Source: Rhipicephalus microplus (taxonomy: Eukaryota; Arthropoda; Arachnida; Ixodida; Ixodidae). Taken from it: 64,000 nt of DNA. Location of the stretch: contig NC_134710.1 of the NCBI RefSeq assembly GCF_043290135.1, positions 459,335,376 through 459,399,375 of the forward strand, given 5' to 3'. Below, piece by piece: positions 1 to 11,432 of this stretch. The position numbers and the translations under genes are program-made. Below the pieces are notes generated by a model, which saw only the letters and a program-made list of their open reading frames with translations, was not told the DNA's origin and ran no database searches. Position 1 is the first letter of the stretch. Each line of letters begins with the position of its first letter.

Positions 1-33
1 GCATGACAACATAGCACTCAAGATCAGTCCTTA

Positions 34-754
34 AAGATAATAAACATCAACTGCAGAAGTGTAATCAATAAAGCTACCGAACTCGAAAGTATATTACTAG
101 TACACGATGCCGACATCGCACTTCTCACTGAGACTTGGCTACCTGAATCAATATACGACAGCGAATTTGTTCCTGCCGGATATACTATAATTCGAAAAGA
201 CCGAGGCAGCAAAGGAGGAGGTGTTTGCATTCTTTTTAAAAACGTTTGCGTATAGTGAGAATGTCTGACTTGACTGACGTTGAGTGCATATTCTGCAAAG
301 CGTACCACGGTAAGGTTAAATATGTAATAGCAGTCATGTGTAGACCCCCTAACTCGTCTATTGACATGTTGGAATCGTTAAAGGAGTATATACAATCGAA
401 TATAAAACGTGGGACAAAGTTATTCTGGCTGGAGATTTCAACTTGCCGAATATAGACTGGCCGAATTTCTCGCTCAATAATCACAATGATCACTTGGGGG
501 AAGCAATGCTAAACATTGCTTTCAATTTTGACCTATTTCAAATTGTAACAGACTTCACTAGAATCCAAGAAAATTGCAAATCAGTACTAGATCTCTTTCT
601 AGTAAGTGAATTCATTAGTGTCAAAAGTTACTGCGAAGTAGTTCAGGGAATTTCAGACCACAAGGCCGTGTTGCTTACTCTAGCTAATACTTATATAAAC
701 AATAATCGTACAATTTTGTCATTTCTGAATTTCTCTCTCTCTGATGATGTGTGA
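34..754 (+). pseudogene. LINE APE-type endonuclease domain (broken)
   Basis: This is the endonuclease that nicks target DNA for target-primed reverse transcription. The reading starts in frame at KIININCRS (about 34-60). It contains the catalytic-loop TETW near 127-138 and the RKDRGSKGGGV segment (about 195-230), then stops at a TAG near 237. It resumes from about 246 (the CRPPNSSID segment) in a second frame, and from about 416 in a third frame with GDFN at 431-442 and the C-terminal SDHK at 653-664. TETW, GDFN and SDH are conserved active-site signatures of this family. Two frameshifts in 400 bp show long inactivity. The family assignment is secure; the clade (CR1 versus jockey/L2) is an inference from overall similarity. 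Confidence 0.85.
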
Positions 755-1214
755 ATAATTGACCTGCTTTCCTTTAATTTTGATGATTTCTGTAATAGCA
801 CTTGTGATGAACACCACCTTTAGGACAGATTTAAACAGATTGTGAATGAATGTATCGATTGTTTTGTACCCAAGATCACAATAAAATATAAGGGTAAGAA
901 CCCATGGATTTCGAGGGAGACATTGCAATCTAAAAGGCGACTGAAGCGCTTAAAGAAAAGGTTAACAAAGAACAGAACATTATTTATAATGCAAGAAATA
1001 TTGAAACTTTTTTTTACAAATTAAAGACCAAGTAGCTGCTGATAAAAAGCGCTATTACGGTGAATCATTACCAAGCTTTATCACCACGTCTCCCGAGAAA
1101 TTTTGGCGTTCGATTTCTCCACACTCTGCTGAATGTGATACATTTGAAGTTGATGGCGGCCTAACTCACGATAGCGCAAAAATTTTTCATGCCTTTAACA
1201 ACCATTTTAAATCG

Positions 1215-2790
1215 GTGTTCACCCAAGATAATGGTATATCCCCTGTGTTTCATGCATCCCTACCACCGATGTATGATGTCATTGTTTCTGAAAGTGGTAT
1301 ATTTAATCTTCTGCTGAGGCTTGATGCCGAAACATCACCAGGGCTTGACAATATTCCTAATAGCTTCTTGAAAAGGTACGCTGAGTGGGTGTCAAAATAC
1401 CTTCATGTCATTTTTTTGCAAGTCTTTACAAAATGGAGAAATACCAAGAGACTGGGGAACCGCTAGATATAAACCAATTCACAAGACCGGAAATAAGAAC
1501 TCCGTTAAAAACTATCGTCCAATTTCATTAACATGTACGGTATGCAAGATTCTGGAACATATCATTTACAATCACGTCTGCGAATTTCTAGACAACTATA
1601 ACGTTCTTACCAAATTCCAGCGTGGTTTTAGGAAAGGTTATTCGACAAACACTCAGTTAGTTGAAACAACATGACTTTGCCAAATCAATAAATAGTGGAA
1701 CACAGGCTGACGTTATTTTTATGGACTTTTCCAAAGCCTTTGATAAAGTATCCCGCACTAAACTGATATACAAGATAGGTAGAATAATCAATAATTCCCA
1801 AGTAGTTAACTGGATTTCTGCATATTTCACAAAACGCGAACAATTTGTTGTGTTTGCTTATTCCTGCTCAGATAGACAGCTTGTTGACTCTGGCGTTCTT
1901 CAGGGCTCAGTGCTAGGACCACTTCTTTTTCTCCTGTTTATTAATGGTATTGTTGATGGCATCCCTGTTAAAATGAAACTCTACGCTGATGACTGTGTAC
2001 TTTATAACGAAATATGCTGTCCCGCAGACCAACACGTGTTAAATGATGCACTACAAAAAGTGTCCTCCTGGTGTGATGAATGGCAAATGGCTATTAACTT
2101 CGAAAAAAACAGTGTTTATGCAAATAAATATTACACGGAATCCTTTAGAAGACGAGTACTCTACTACCCATACTAAACTTTCCCAAGTCTCACATTACAA
2201 GTATCTTGGCATATGGACCACAGATGACCTGAATTGGACAAAACACATTAATACAGTAACTAACACTGCAATGCGTAAGCTGTTCTTCCTCAGAAGGGCA
2301 TTGAAACTCTTAACCCCCTCCGTCCGCCTTCTGGCTTATAAAACAATAGTTATACCGACTCTGGATTATGCTTCCATTATATGGGACCCTTTTACCAAAA
2401 CTAATATCAACAAGCTAGAAAGAGTAGAAAAAAGGCCATTCGTTCTATTTATAACAGCTTCGGGCGCACTTCAATCACGGAACTTTCAGTTCGAGCTAAT
2501 CTACCAACACTAACAGAAAGAAACCGCGTATCTAGACTAAAATTTCTATATCAACTAATAAAGAGACATTACAAGATAGACATTTCTGAAATTCTTTCGT
2601 TTTCGTCTGGATATGCAACTCGACAAAGGCATGAGCGCACATTAACACCCTATGCAACCCGTAACCACTGCTTTAAATATTCATTCTTTCCACGAACTAT
2701 AAATGACTGGAACAAACTAACCAACACCAAAGTTTTACAGCCATCCTTGACATTGTTTTCTTCTAGCCTCGATAACAGTGTTTAATATAG
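1215..2790 (+). pseudogene. LINE reverse transcriptase domain (broken)
   Basis: This is the reverse transcriptase of the LINE. In order: a linker with SPGLDNIPNSFLK (about 1340-1375); RT fingers with KNYRPISLT (about 1507-1533); the palm segment MDFSKAFDKV (about 1720-1750); GVLQGSVLGPLLF (about 1892-1930); the catalytic YADD at 1982-1993; and a thumb region with YKYLGI and LDYASIIW (about 2198-2385). The frame changes near 1405, 1661 and 2043-2180 and again after 2510. The YADD catalytic aspartates survive, but the protein cannot be made whole. Between 755 and 1214 a degraded endonuclease-RT linker is readable in pieces (for example 842-1024). Confidence 0.87.
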
Positions 2791-2949
2791 CATGCCAATT
2801 AAGCTCTGTCTCCATAAACATTCGAATTTTTGCATGTTTAGGTTGCTTTGTGCGTACTTTTGTTTCTGTGTGTTTTTATCTTCCTGTTTTGAAAATTTGT
2901 TTGTCTGGATATTGAGCATTCATGTAATTCATGTAACCCACTCTGCGAA

Positions 2950-3001
2950 AATCCCTAGTAGGGATTGCAGTATTCATAAATAAAAATAAATAAATAAATA
3001 A
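2950..3001 (+). repeat. LINE 3'-terminal hairpin and AAAT tail
   Basis: At 2950-2966 there is a near-perfect palindrome with 8-bp arms around one base (AATCCCTA-G-TAGGGATT). It is followed by GCAGTATTC and an AAAT-repeat tail. A short 3' stem-loop plus a microsatellite-like tail is typical of CR1/L2-group LINEs and probably helps the RT recognise its RNA. The same plan recurs in the palindrome at 12082-12151. Confidence 0.7.
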
Positions 3002-3658
3002 TCCTGCTGCGTACCAATCTGAATATCTGACGGCAGAAAGTCAGATTGTCTTTTTTTTTTCATTTTTCACTTGTTACAACAAAAAAATCGCCAGTCTCTT
3101 TATGGATTCACCTGAGACCTCTAAAAGCAATAACTATCCTCGTTTTCTCCCGATTCAATACACTGCGTATTTCCTAATTCCCTCCGGGATATTTGAGCAC
3201 ACAATGTGGTTTTCTTATTGCCTCAAGGATTCTAGACAAAACTAGCTTTTTGCCCCTCAGCGGGTTATGCACTACCCTCATGATCGGTTCATATAAACAA
3301 AGCGAATATATTATATGATGCCGTCAAGTTATGTGACCGTCCGATAGGTCCCACACACTTATTATATGTGACGTCTTATGATGACGTTTTCACGTAATGA
3401 TAACTTCTTGCATCACTAGTGTTCACTCCGCCGACGCGAGAAGACGCTGGACGCCACCGGCGATCAATCTTCGCTTTTGATGGGGCATTTAAAGCTACCG
3501 CCTTGATGCGCTGTACCGTTGTAGCTCCGTTAAATTGCAGGTCCCACTGCTTTTCGGGGGAGCGTGCTTGCAGTAAACAGGAAGAACAATTGGTCTCCTA
3601 ATAATTTTTGCACTGCACTCAAATATGTAGATTGCATTTAAATCCGAGTATTAAATAG

Positions 3659-3666
3659 TATATAAG
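3659..3666 (+). promoter_or_regulatory. Possible TATA box
   Basis: TATATAAG lies 38 bp upstream of the ATG of the 72-codon ORF at 3704. The spacing would allow a start site around 3690. A TATA match is easy to get by chance in A/T-rich DNA. Confidence 0.25.
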
Positions 3667-3703
3667 TAGTGACTTTTAAAGACTACCCGTCATTTTTGGC
3701 GAC

Positions 3704-3922
3704 ATGGCAATTGGTATCACTAAACCGGAGTGCGCTGAATCCGAACAATCTACAAATGAGTCTATCAGTAACAACGCTGCCTCGCAGTCAATGCCGTGTG
3801 CAGCGCTAACATTACGCTCCGAGGCTGAATGGGAGCCCATGGGCACCACACAGCCCTTCGGTCTCTGCTCTGCTCGCTACCGAATTAAAAGGCCCAAGGG
3901 AAGAAGAAACAAACGGAGCTGA
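3704..3922 (+). CDS. Hypothetical 72-residue ORF
   Basis: It starts with a real ATG in a good context (G at -3, G at +4) and is rich in Ser, Glu and Ala. It ends in a basic tail (KRPKGRRNKRS). I do not recognise a domain. Just past the stop another frame stays open for about 40 codons with a helical, Lys/Gln-rich composition (TDKLKQL), so this could be a frameshifted fragment of a longer protein or of a transposon ORF1. It could equally be chance. Confidence 0.2.
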   Translation: MAIGITKPECAESEQSTNESISNNAASQSMPCAALTLRSEAEWEPMGTTQPFGLCSARYRIKRPKGRRNKRS

Positions 3923-4514
3923 GCAGCTGGATATCAAGGCTACAACAATCCATCCACGAATACACAGACAAGCTCAAGCAACTTACCACAGGCTGCGTTT
4001 TTTTGCCTGTCACCTTGCCTCAAGTTGAGAGTCAGCATTAGACTTCAGACTTAACAGCGCCTGTTCAAAATATACGCAGTGATCACGGAAAACACTCCAT
4101 ATATGGAGCTGTTCTTGTGTATTTCACGATGATTTCATTGTTTAGGCTCAGCTCTCAAATGGTGATATCACCTGCCATAGTTCCTCATTTTCTGGCACTT
4201 GCTTTTTCTTCGTGAAAACACCTGTTATACTTTGCGAAGAGAACAGATGATGACCTATATCTCTGTAGGCAGCGTAGTGGCATTTTGTGCTATTTAGTGC
4301 ATAAACTTTAGGCTTGCGCATAATGTGCTACGCCACTAGAGAGTAGCAATCATCGCGAAACATTAGGCACCTAAGCTTTTATCATCTCCGGGCAAAGGCT
4401 TCTCAGAAAAATCGAAATATTAAGTTAGTCAAAAAAGCAACTCTCAGTCATGTTAACGCCACGATGACAAAAGGATCTTCCGGGGATTACTGGTATGAGC
4501 TATCTGGTATCGGC

Positions 4515-4800
4515 CTAGGATGGATGGTTGGATTGATATGGCTGTACCCTTTAGATCGGGCGGTGGCTAACGCCACCAAGCCATAATACTTAGTGAACGA
4601 AAAAGTACATTTAATTTTTTCCTTTAAATAGTGCGGTTGAGGATTCGTACTTTGCAGTGAATTTTCACTCGTGCCTCGACTTTAGCCACCAATCAGATAA
4701 CCTCATTCCAGTTAATTCTACCCGCTTAAAGTCTCTTTTGCCCTCACCGTCCCTTAACCCCAGTGCTTTCAAAAACTCTACGCCATCATCCAGAACTACA
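4515..4800 (+). repeat. Probable dispersed tick repeat beginning with GGAT/TGGA simple sequence
   Basis: It begins with a short GGATGGAT-like run and continues into a segment with CGGGCGGTGGCTAACGCCAC. I recall this kind of sequence as recurring in tick DNA, next to TGGA-type tails. The assignment rests on memory of the motif, not on a search, and the right-hand limit is a guess. Confidence 0.35.
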
Positions 4801-7170
4801 GGGTGAAGCTTTTTACAGAACATTATCAAGCAGATGACGCGCGAGCGCCTCTAGGAAGTAGTCGCGAACGACACATGTCTTTAATATAAGCAGGGTGTCT
4901 ATGAAAACAAGTGCTCGACGATTTTTGTTTCCCAGTTTAATTACACCTTAAACAATGCGAATACAGCCGTAAACCGAGCCGTATGGCACCTTCGAATGCA
5001 GCTGCGGCATTCGTTTGCGTGAAAGACGACGCGGTGGCACCTCTACTCAAGCTGCGGTGCCTGGCGGTGAAACGCCGCACTAGCACCTATGGTCGCTTCC
5101 CAATGAAATATACTCCTTTTCCCGGGCACTGAAAAAATAGAGGAGGCGCTGACGCGGTTCACAAGCAGAGCCGTCAAGGTCGTCCACGTTTGGAACTAGA
5201 AGGAGAAGGCTTACTCGGACGCGCGTCTTGCAAGAATAATGTCAATTGTGGTCATCTGATTTTAAGTCATTGTTGGCATGTACACACCCACACCAAACAG
5301 CCAGTGAGAATGCCGCAGGGACGCGACAACTGGGCTGACCGAGACATGGTCATGGCAAGCAGACGAGCTTATCCTCCCCCGCTATACGTCATTACCGAAT
5401 GGTGTTATAATATGGCGGGGCGCTGCGCTGTCGCATGCACACCTGGTCAACGCACAGGGCCTGACGGTGTACTCTCCGCGCTTAAAGAAGCTTCTAAAAA
5501 GCAACGTTAATGAGAGAGCTGACGGGGCTCGAGCGTGAGAATGGGTACCGACGGAGGTCAGCCGACGGAGGCCAGAGGGGCTGACATTGGAGAGAGTGTG
5601 ACACGCTGAGAACCTATCCCCTCCCGTGTTGTTTTTTGTACGTGGTTTTTACCAATGCAGTGCCGGTTATGAAAGTGTTTTTGTGATTGGTTGTGGTGAT
5701 GCGAGCCCACACGTGTGATTAACTTGTGTTGAGACTCTTTGTTCAACCGACGTTTGAATAGAGGGTGTTTGAATGTGAAATGGAAGAGCCGAAGTTCGGG
5801 CTTGGACTCGGGCCGACGCCTGAGGCTGCAAGAAGGCGTCTTTTCACCGGACTACGGCACTTCCTTCACGCTAGCACCAAGCACTCGAGTCATCGAGGTG
5901 CACCCATTCCGTTAGCTAGTGTAGAAGCTAGTTGATGAAAAGGAAATTAACTGGCTCGAACCCATTCACAAGGTTGGAAATTTCACATTGATTATCATGC
6001 GCGAATTTCTACGGTCTTGCACTGCGTAATGCGCGCAAGCAATCGTGAGTGATATTGCCCAGCATAATGTAATAATTATGAAGCTCTACCCTCATGCTGA
6101 GAACAAAAGAAAAAAAACGAGGAAAGCTTCCACTACGTGGGAATACGATCAACTAAGCGCAGGAGGCTCGCCCCAAAGGCCGAGTAATGTTTCCAATTCC
6201 ATGGACCTGTTCAAAGGTACGTGAGCATTTTTCTGGGTAAGTAATAAATCAAGGATACTTACTGTTTGCTGGCTCCATGTTGCTCTGCGTTGCGCCTCTT
6301 TCGTGAGTGCATATTGAAACAGCTCAATATGCGCGGTGTTCGCGCGACGAGGTGTACGTACTACGCCCACGCGTTGCAGAAAACGAGGTGAGCCAACGCT
6401 TCCGCCAGCAGATGACACTCAGCCAGTGCTCCTTCTTCCCATGGTGCTTCGCAGCCACCGTAGATGTCACACGCCAATTTTCGAAAGGTACATTCTTGCT
6501 CCAAGGAGCAATCCATAATCTGCGGATGCTCTCAATATGCCTTTGGAACGCACATTTCATGCTCCCTTATGCAGTTAGAATGTGACTGCTTCACTCAGAA
6601 CAGAAAGAGTTCATCTGAATATGTCATTCGCATTCATGATTAGACTGTTCTGTTAAAGAACCCCTAAACAACCTCTGGTTATACGAAGAGCGGGCTCTTT
6701 CTTCTCACCCGGCGTTTCTTCGCGCCATGGCCACAGTTCGTGACGCCAGCAAATGTTCAAGTGACGTCACGATGATATTGGCTCTGGATTGGGCGACATT
6801 CAAGAGGTATCTGTTGTAGTCTGCTTTCCCTCGCAGTTACATTCCCGTTATGCCTTGTCTCCAATAGATTTAGTGCACAATAAACTCACCTCAGTTCATT
6901 TTCTGTGTTTCAAACTGTGCAAGCAAAGATAAGCCCATGTCGTGCAAAAGCCTGAAATCTGGACTGGCTCAACACTTAGTGCAGACATTCCGCGTGCTTT
7001 ATGAATAAATGGGTGGTGAGGAGAAAATAAAGCATGTGGGAAGTGTAACCAAGGCGGGAAAGAAACTACTTTTTGCCTTAGAACGCGGTGTGGTTTATAG
7101 GCTTTTTAAGATCGCACACAAATTCTGTTGTGGTAGACGCATTTCAGTGGAAGCGCTATGCTAGCGGCGA
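4801..7170. other. Intergenic DNA, no recognisable gene
   Basis: There are ORFs of 60-106 codons (for example 5190-5510), but they lack ATG starts or show no domain. The segment 5530-5900 is richer in G and C and could be a decayed LTR or exon, but nothing in it is diagnostic. Confidence 0.45.
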
Positions 7171-7283
7171 ACGTACTTCGATTCAGGTGCATGTTATTGA
7201 ACACCAGATGGTAAAAATTTCCGGAGCCTTCACTGCATCCCTCATAATCAAATCTCCAGTTTGGGGCTTGAAAGCCTTACATT
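7171..7283 (+). repeat. Tick SINE, 3' half fragment (Ruka-like)
   Basis: Diverged copy of the SINE 3' body. It carries the landmarks TTCAGGTGCATGTT, AAAATTTCCGGAG and CCCTCATAATCA in the usual order. The tRNA-like head is missing. The same body occurs in better condition at 25421-25640 and 46666-46824. Confidence 0.6.
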
Positions 7284-8514
7284 TATTAATTGTACTCGCC
7301 GTAGGTGTGTACACTTATTCATTCGGTCACTTACGTGAGTACAAGCGATAACGCTGGAAGGTGCGATCGCTTATGTACCAAACACTACGCGATCTGTCGA
7401 TGATCAGATTACTAAAGGCCGATCGCATTTATTGCCGCTATGAGAGCACAACGCTGTTTATTCGTTTTTTAGGTTACTTAGTTTTCTGGGCACATGTTAT
7501 CACACTAAAAAGTTTCGTCGGTACTTGAGTGACCGCTGCTTCCTTCAGAGTGACCACTACGTGACATCATATCGGCCTGAGGCGTTTCTCAGGTGCACAT
7601 GTTCTCTCACTGATGAAAAAAAAAGATTGCTAATTAGTCAGCATATAGATAACGAAAGAGTTACGCCTGAGGATATGAAGCATGTGAAAACGTAATTGCA
7701 GTTTTATGCGCTCTTCTTAAAAACGATGCGTCACAAAAAGTGTCACTACCAGCGCGGTTCTTGCTCTACACCAGTGGATTGGTATTGCAAAACGGCATTT
7801 TATGACCAAGGTAAAACTGCAAACTGTTATTTGCGCTGTAGTACGAAGGCTTGTCACTGAAGCTCGTATGGCTTGTCGGCAAGCTGAGCATCGACTGCGA
7901 TCAATTACAAAAATACCAAGGCAGAATAGCAGTCATCGACGTGTCTGAACAGTTGTTCTACTGAGCGGCTAAAACAAAGGTCTTTCGGGAGCAAAAGAAG
8001 TACTCTTACCAACAAGGACGAAAATTTTTAGATACTGACTGACATTCTTTTAATATAAAATGAAATTGTTATCAACTAAAACAGATTCACGCACACGTCG
8101 TTTTGAATAGGCGTTCGCTCAGGGGTCTACAACAAATCTGCGATTGCATCGAGGTATCGGAAGGTACAATGGGAAAGTATCTGATCGAATGAAATTGTTG
8201 CAGTTGCATTTTGTATCTTATGCCAAATGCTTGTATCGCATTTTGTATCTGTATATCCAATCTTGTATCATATGGCGATTTAACGCGAAGTATCTTTGCC
8301 CTGCACTGGGGTGCACGAAGCGAAACATGTCCTAAGGTCGGTGCGCGCCCTATGTGGGTACGTTATTGCATGTGCGATTGAGGAGGAGTTGCACTTGGTG
8401 AACATGCATCCCTTCCTCTTCGCAGCCAGGCACAGTATGGTGAGGTCGTGTGTGTGGGCGTTAGTGCTCAACTATTGCTGAGAGCCTAGGTGGCCCGCAC
8501 TAATGCTCGGGGCC
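7284..8514. other. Intergenic DNA, no recognisable gene
   Basis: Nothing identified. A short stretch near 8200-8275 repeats TTGTATC several times (low-complexity). Confidence 0.5.
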
Positions 8515-8610
8515 CTGCCGTAATAGTCTAGTGGCTAAGATACTCAACTGCTGACCCGCAGGTCACGTGATGGAATCCCGGCTGCGGCGGCTGCATTTTT
8601 CATGGAGCCG
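8515..8610 (+). repeat. Tick SINE, tRNA-like 5' head
   Basis: It contains an A-box-like TAGTCTAGTGGCTAAGATAC and a B-box-like GGTCACGTGATGGAATCCC, the RNA polymerase III promoter elements of a tRNA-derived SINE, followed by the GGCTGCGGCGGCTGC linker. The body breaks off soon after. The degraded boxes and lack of a cloverleaf argue against a real tRNA gene. Confidence 0.7.
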
Positions 8611-9547
8611 TACCTATTAACATACCTGGCTTTGTGGCTTGTAACAATGGTAAAGTCAGCTGCACTGGGATTTTTAAATGCTGTCGTAAATGGGAATAAG
8701 GTTGAAATTTGTTTCTAAACGCATTGATCTTTTGTATATATTTTCGATGAACAGGTTTAGCAATATTCTAACTATAGCCATGGTATAACACGCACATATT
8801 ATCCAATTTCATAATTGCGTCCTTTTCACAACCGATACTTTTCAGCGCATTACTTTAAGTGCAAGTGAAACCTACAAACTGAAGTAGCTCGCAGCCAGCG
8901 AAGCAGCACGCTTGGTGTGAGTGGAAAAATGCCCAAAAATGATCAATTCAGAGAGTGATCACAAACTACCTTGAAGAAAGTGAGAGCCCTTCGTTCTGTG
9001 ATTACTATTTCACTGAAGAGAGCCAGGGAGACTGCCAACAGAGAATCGCACCTCGAGTTCTGATTTGACTCATCCCTAGTGAACCTGCACGTGCGCTGAG
9101 AGTCTTTTTGGCCTACCTTCATTTCTCGGGCGCTTGTTTTCTTTGAGTCCTTGTATATTGTTTGGGGCTATAATTTACAGTGTCGTTTCTGTCACACCTA
9201 CAAGTACCATAATATTTCAACATCACAAGGCAGTATTTTTTTATGGCAAATATTTTTAGAAACTATACGTAAAAATGGTGGCAATACATCGATTATGGCT
9301 TCCATGAAACCTTGAACGCAACAACAGTTGGCTAAATACTTTTGAGAATCACACAGTCTTATGTAAGTACTGCCACAAGTGCAGGTAGGTGTCGGATACT
9401 TTTTGAAATATTCCGATCACCCTTGAGGGTGTCAAACAGAGAACAGCGCAGAATGTACATGTGACACCTATAGGCGGATGATCAATACTTACTTAGGCAC
9501 TGCAATACTTACTTAGGTATTGACTACGTTGAGCGCAAAATTTGTAG
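8611..9547. other. Intergenic DNA, no recognisable gene
   Basis: Nothing identified except a short direct repeat of CAATACTTACTTAGG around 9483-9517. Confidence 0.5.
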
Positions 9548-9751
9548 CTAAAAGAATTGAAGTGAAGCATGCGTGTATGCACACTGGTAATATCCTGCCG
9601 AAATGCAGCAGCCCCCTTGCTGTAGCGCTGACAGTCGCAAATATTTAAGCCCGCACCCGTCCAGACAGCTTAGCTGGCAAGATATCGTGCTTTGAGCTTG
9701 GAGAGCCGCTCCAGTTTCTTCTCCAAGCAGCAGAAATGCAGCAACAACCAT
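9548..9751 (-). CDS. Candidate small secreted cysteine-containing peptide (67 codons), speculative
   Basis: Minus-strand ORF with an ATG at 9751. The first residues are hydrophobic (MVVAAFLLLG), like the core of a signal peptide, but without the usual basic start. The remaining part has six cysteines in the pattern C-x3-C-x3-C-x(about 15)-CC-x7-C. Ticks secrete many small Cys-rich peptides, so this is worth noting. Against it: no family is recognised, the Kozak context is weak, the plus strand of the first half is CAG-rich (which gives Leu/Ala/Cys by composition), and no introns or promoter can be shown. Confidence 0.2.
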   Translation of the reverse strand: MVVAAFLLLGEETGAALQAQSTISCQLSCLDGCGLKYLRLSALQQGGCCISAGYYQCAYTHASLQFF

Positions 9752-10345
9752 GTAAAATAAATATGTGTTCACGTTAAACAAACTTACACAAACTTAATTT
9801 AGGGCCCCCGACAACGGTGTCGCCCATACTGCAGCTTTCTTTTCATACGTAAAGCTCGGGAATTAAGAAAACGCACGAACATATCAAAGGAAGCTGTAAA
9901 TGAGAGCTGCAATACAAGCGTCACGACGTAAAACATTTCATTACCCTTCTGTCACGTCTGCGAAGCCACACAACCTTGAGCGTCACGCGCTGCAGCGACG
10001 ACTAGCGATGCGTATGCAACAAACGCGCCCACAGTTTCTTGTCAGCGCTAATAGATGGCGCTTAAGGTTGCGCTAAAGCAACTGCGTTTTTGATTTTGGC
10101 GATGCCTTGGAAGGCAAGCAACGCATTGCACCCCCTCTCCGCTATCGCCAACTGGGCCTCCGACGGGAAGTGTCTTCATTGCTGCAATTAGAGACGGCGT
10201 CCACACAGATCCGCTTGTCTCTCGTCTCGCAAGGCCGTGTCGAGAGTCAGGGTAGACATAATATCAGGCGCTCGCCGAAGAGGCAGCGCGCGGCAGTACC
10301 GATAAGCAAACGCCGTAAGAAAGGAAACATTCCTGCTTAGCTATA
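9752..10345. other. Upstream region and probable 5' UTR of the sulfotransferase gene
   Basis: No TATA box is obvious. A 77-codon frame (10107-10340) ends 5 bp before the sulfotransferase ATG but has no ATG start and a basic, low-information composition, so I read it as leader sequence. Confidence 0.4.
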
Positions 10346-11236
10346 ATGGAGAATCGACGACCAACGTATAAGCGTCACGATGCCACGGGCTGGGTCTTCC
10401 CTCGAGACGGTTTCGACTGGTCAGAGTTTGAAGCTGCCTGCAACTTCAAGCCCCGCTCCAGCGATATACTGCTCATGACGTACCCCAAGTCAGGCACCAC
10501 GTGGGTTCAATACATGCTCTACCTGCTCGTCCACGACATGAAACCAGTGCCTCCGGGACGCCGACTCGACAGCTTCGCTCCCTTCCTGGAGAAAGGGGGC
10601 CTCCAACTGCTTGACTCTTTGGAGCGTTCGCCGAGGCCCATCAAAACGCACCTTTCTTTTGACGTGATGCCCTGGCGCTCCGAGCCCCGTTACGTCTGCG
10701 TTCTGCGAAATCCAAAGGACGTGTGCGTGTCCCTCTATCACCATGTACGCGGCTTTGAAAAGTACTATCACTTCACAGACGGCAGCTTCGACGACTTCTT
10801 TGAGGCCTTCATAGAAGGAGAAGTGGACTCTGCCGACTATCATGACCACCTGTTATCACTTTGGCGACATCGGGACAAGGAGAACGTGCTTTTGCTCACT
10901 TACGAAAACTTGATGGAGCGCACCCTTCAAGAGGTCGGAAAACTCGTAGAACATGTGAGGCCGTGCTTTCCCAGTGACTGGAAGTCTCCAGACATGGGCT
11001 CACTCGTTGCCGCAGCAAGCTTCGACGCTATGAAAGCGCAACGCCCCGAGCAGTGGGCCAGTACCAGACCGGAGAACATGCCCGGTTTTATCCGCCGCGG
11101 TCGAGTGGGTGACTGGCGCAACTATCTCACTGAAGACCAGAACGAGAGACTGGAGAGCAAGTTCGCACGCAAGATCAATGGATCCGGCGCCGAGCTCCTC
11201 TGGCCTAAGGAGATGAAGGGGCCCACGAGCGTGTGA
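10346..11236 (+). CDS. Cytosolic sulfotransferase (SULT family), single exon
   Basis: Predicted to transfer sulfate from PAPS to the hydroxyl or amine of a small acceptor in the cytosol. The substrate cannot be told from sequence. The 296 residues match the usual SULT length. The 5'-phosphosulfate loop TYPKSGTTW is at 45-53, the catalytic His is H102 in KTHLSF, the 3'-phosphate-binding segment RNPKDVCVSLYH is at 121-132, and the RRGRVGDW nucleotide-binding motif is at 250-257. The usual dimer motif KxxxTVxxxE is present in altered form at 258-267 (R, T, E, E). There is no signal peptide or membrane segment. The ATG has A at -3 and G at +4. The gene is uninterrupted and more GC-rich than its flanks. 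It stands alone; the first AATAAA downstream is at 11671-11676, inside the next repeat. Intronless tick SULT copies may be retrogenes. Confidence 0.95.
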   Translation: MENRRPTYKRHDATGWVFPRDGFDWSEFEAACNFKPRSSDILLMTYPKSGTTWVQYMLYLLVHDMKPVPPGRRLDSFAPFLEKGGLQLLDSLERSPRPIKTHLSFDVMPWRSEPRYVCVLRNPKDVCVSLYHHVRGFEKYYHFTDGSFDDFFEAFIEGEVDSADYHDHLLSLWRHRDKENVLLLTYENLMERTLQEVGKLVEHVRPCFPSDWKSPDMGSLVAAASFDAMKAQRPEQWASTRPENMPGFIRRGRVGDWRNYLTEDQNERLESKFARKINGSGAELLWPKEMKGPTSV

Positions 11237-11432
11237 TGCGGTTACAGCGGCATGAAAGTGTGTATCCGAACGTATAGTTGTCCAAGCTTGAGAGAACTAT
11301 GTGCATTTGACATAAGCGCTTTAATGCATTACGCGCCTTGTTCTCCCATTAGAGTTGTTTCTCTTTAGTAACTATTGCGATTATGTGCGGCTTGTGGTGA
11401 CGGAAGTGTTCTTGCACATAGTTTTCTGAATA
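11237..11432 (+). other. Probable 3' UTR of the sulfotransferase
   Basis: Short A/T-richer segment between the stop codon and the inserted DNA element. No polyadenylation signal is seen within it. Confidence 0.4.

Larger units (their letters stand above)
1..3001 (+). mobile_element. CR1/jockey-like non-LTR retrotransposon (LINE), degenerate, 5' end outside window
   Basis: A LINE reading left to right. The first 750 bp translate, across three frames, as an APE-type endonuclease. About 1215-2790 translate as a reverse transcriptase in at least four successive frames. The element ends in a short 3' hairpin and an AAAT-repeat tail. There is no poly(A) of the jockey type, and the RT order and C-terminal region read like CR1/L2-group elements. 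Many frameshifts make it inactive. Any ORF1 would lie before base 1. No target-site duplication can be sought because the 5' end is missing. Confidence 0.88.
3002..4514. other. Intergenic DNA, no recognisable gene
   Basis: A poly(T) run lies near 3048-3060. The rest is unique-looking DNA with no family match I can name. The only item worth marking is the TATA-plus-ORF arrangement at 3659-3922, listed separately. Confidence 0.5.

Noticed and set aside
8515..8610. Possible tRNA gene
   Set aside because: A- and B-box-like parts are present, but the cloverleaf does not form and the flank is the SINE linker; treated as a SINE head.
10490..10849. 119-codon minus-strand ORF within the sulfotransferase
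   Set aside because: Shadow of the real gene on the opposite strand; no motif and no context.
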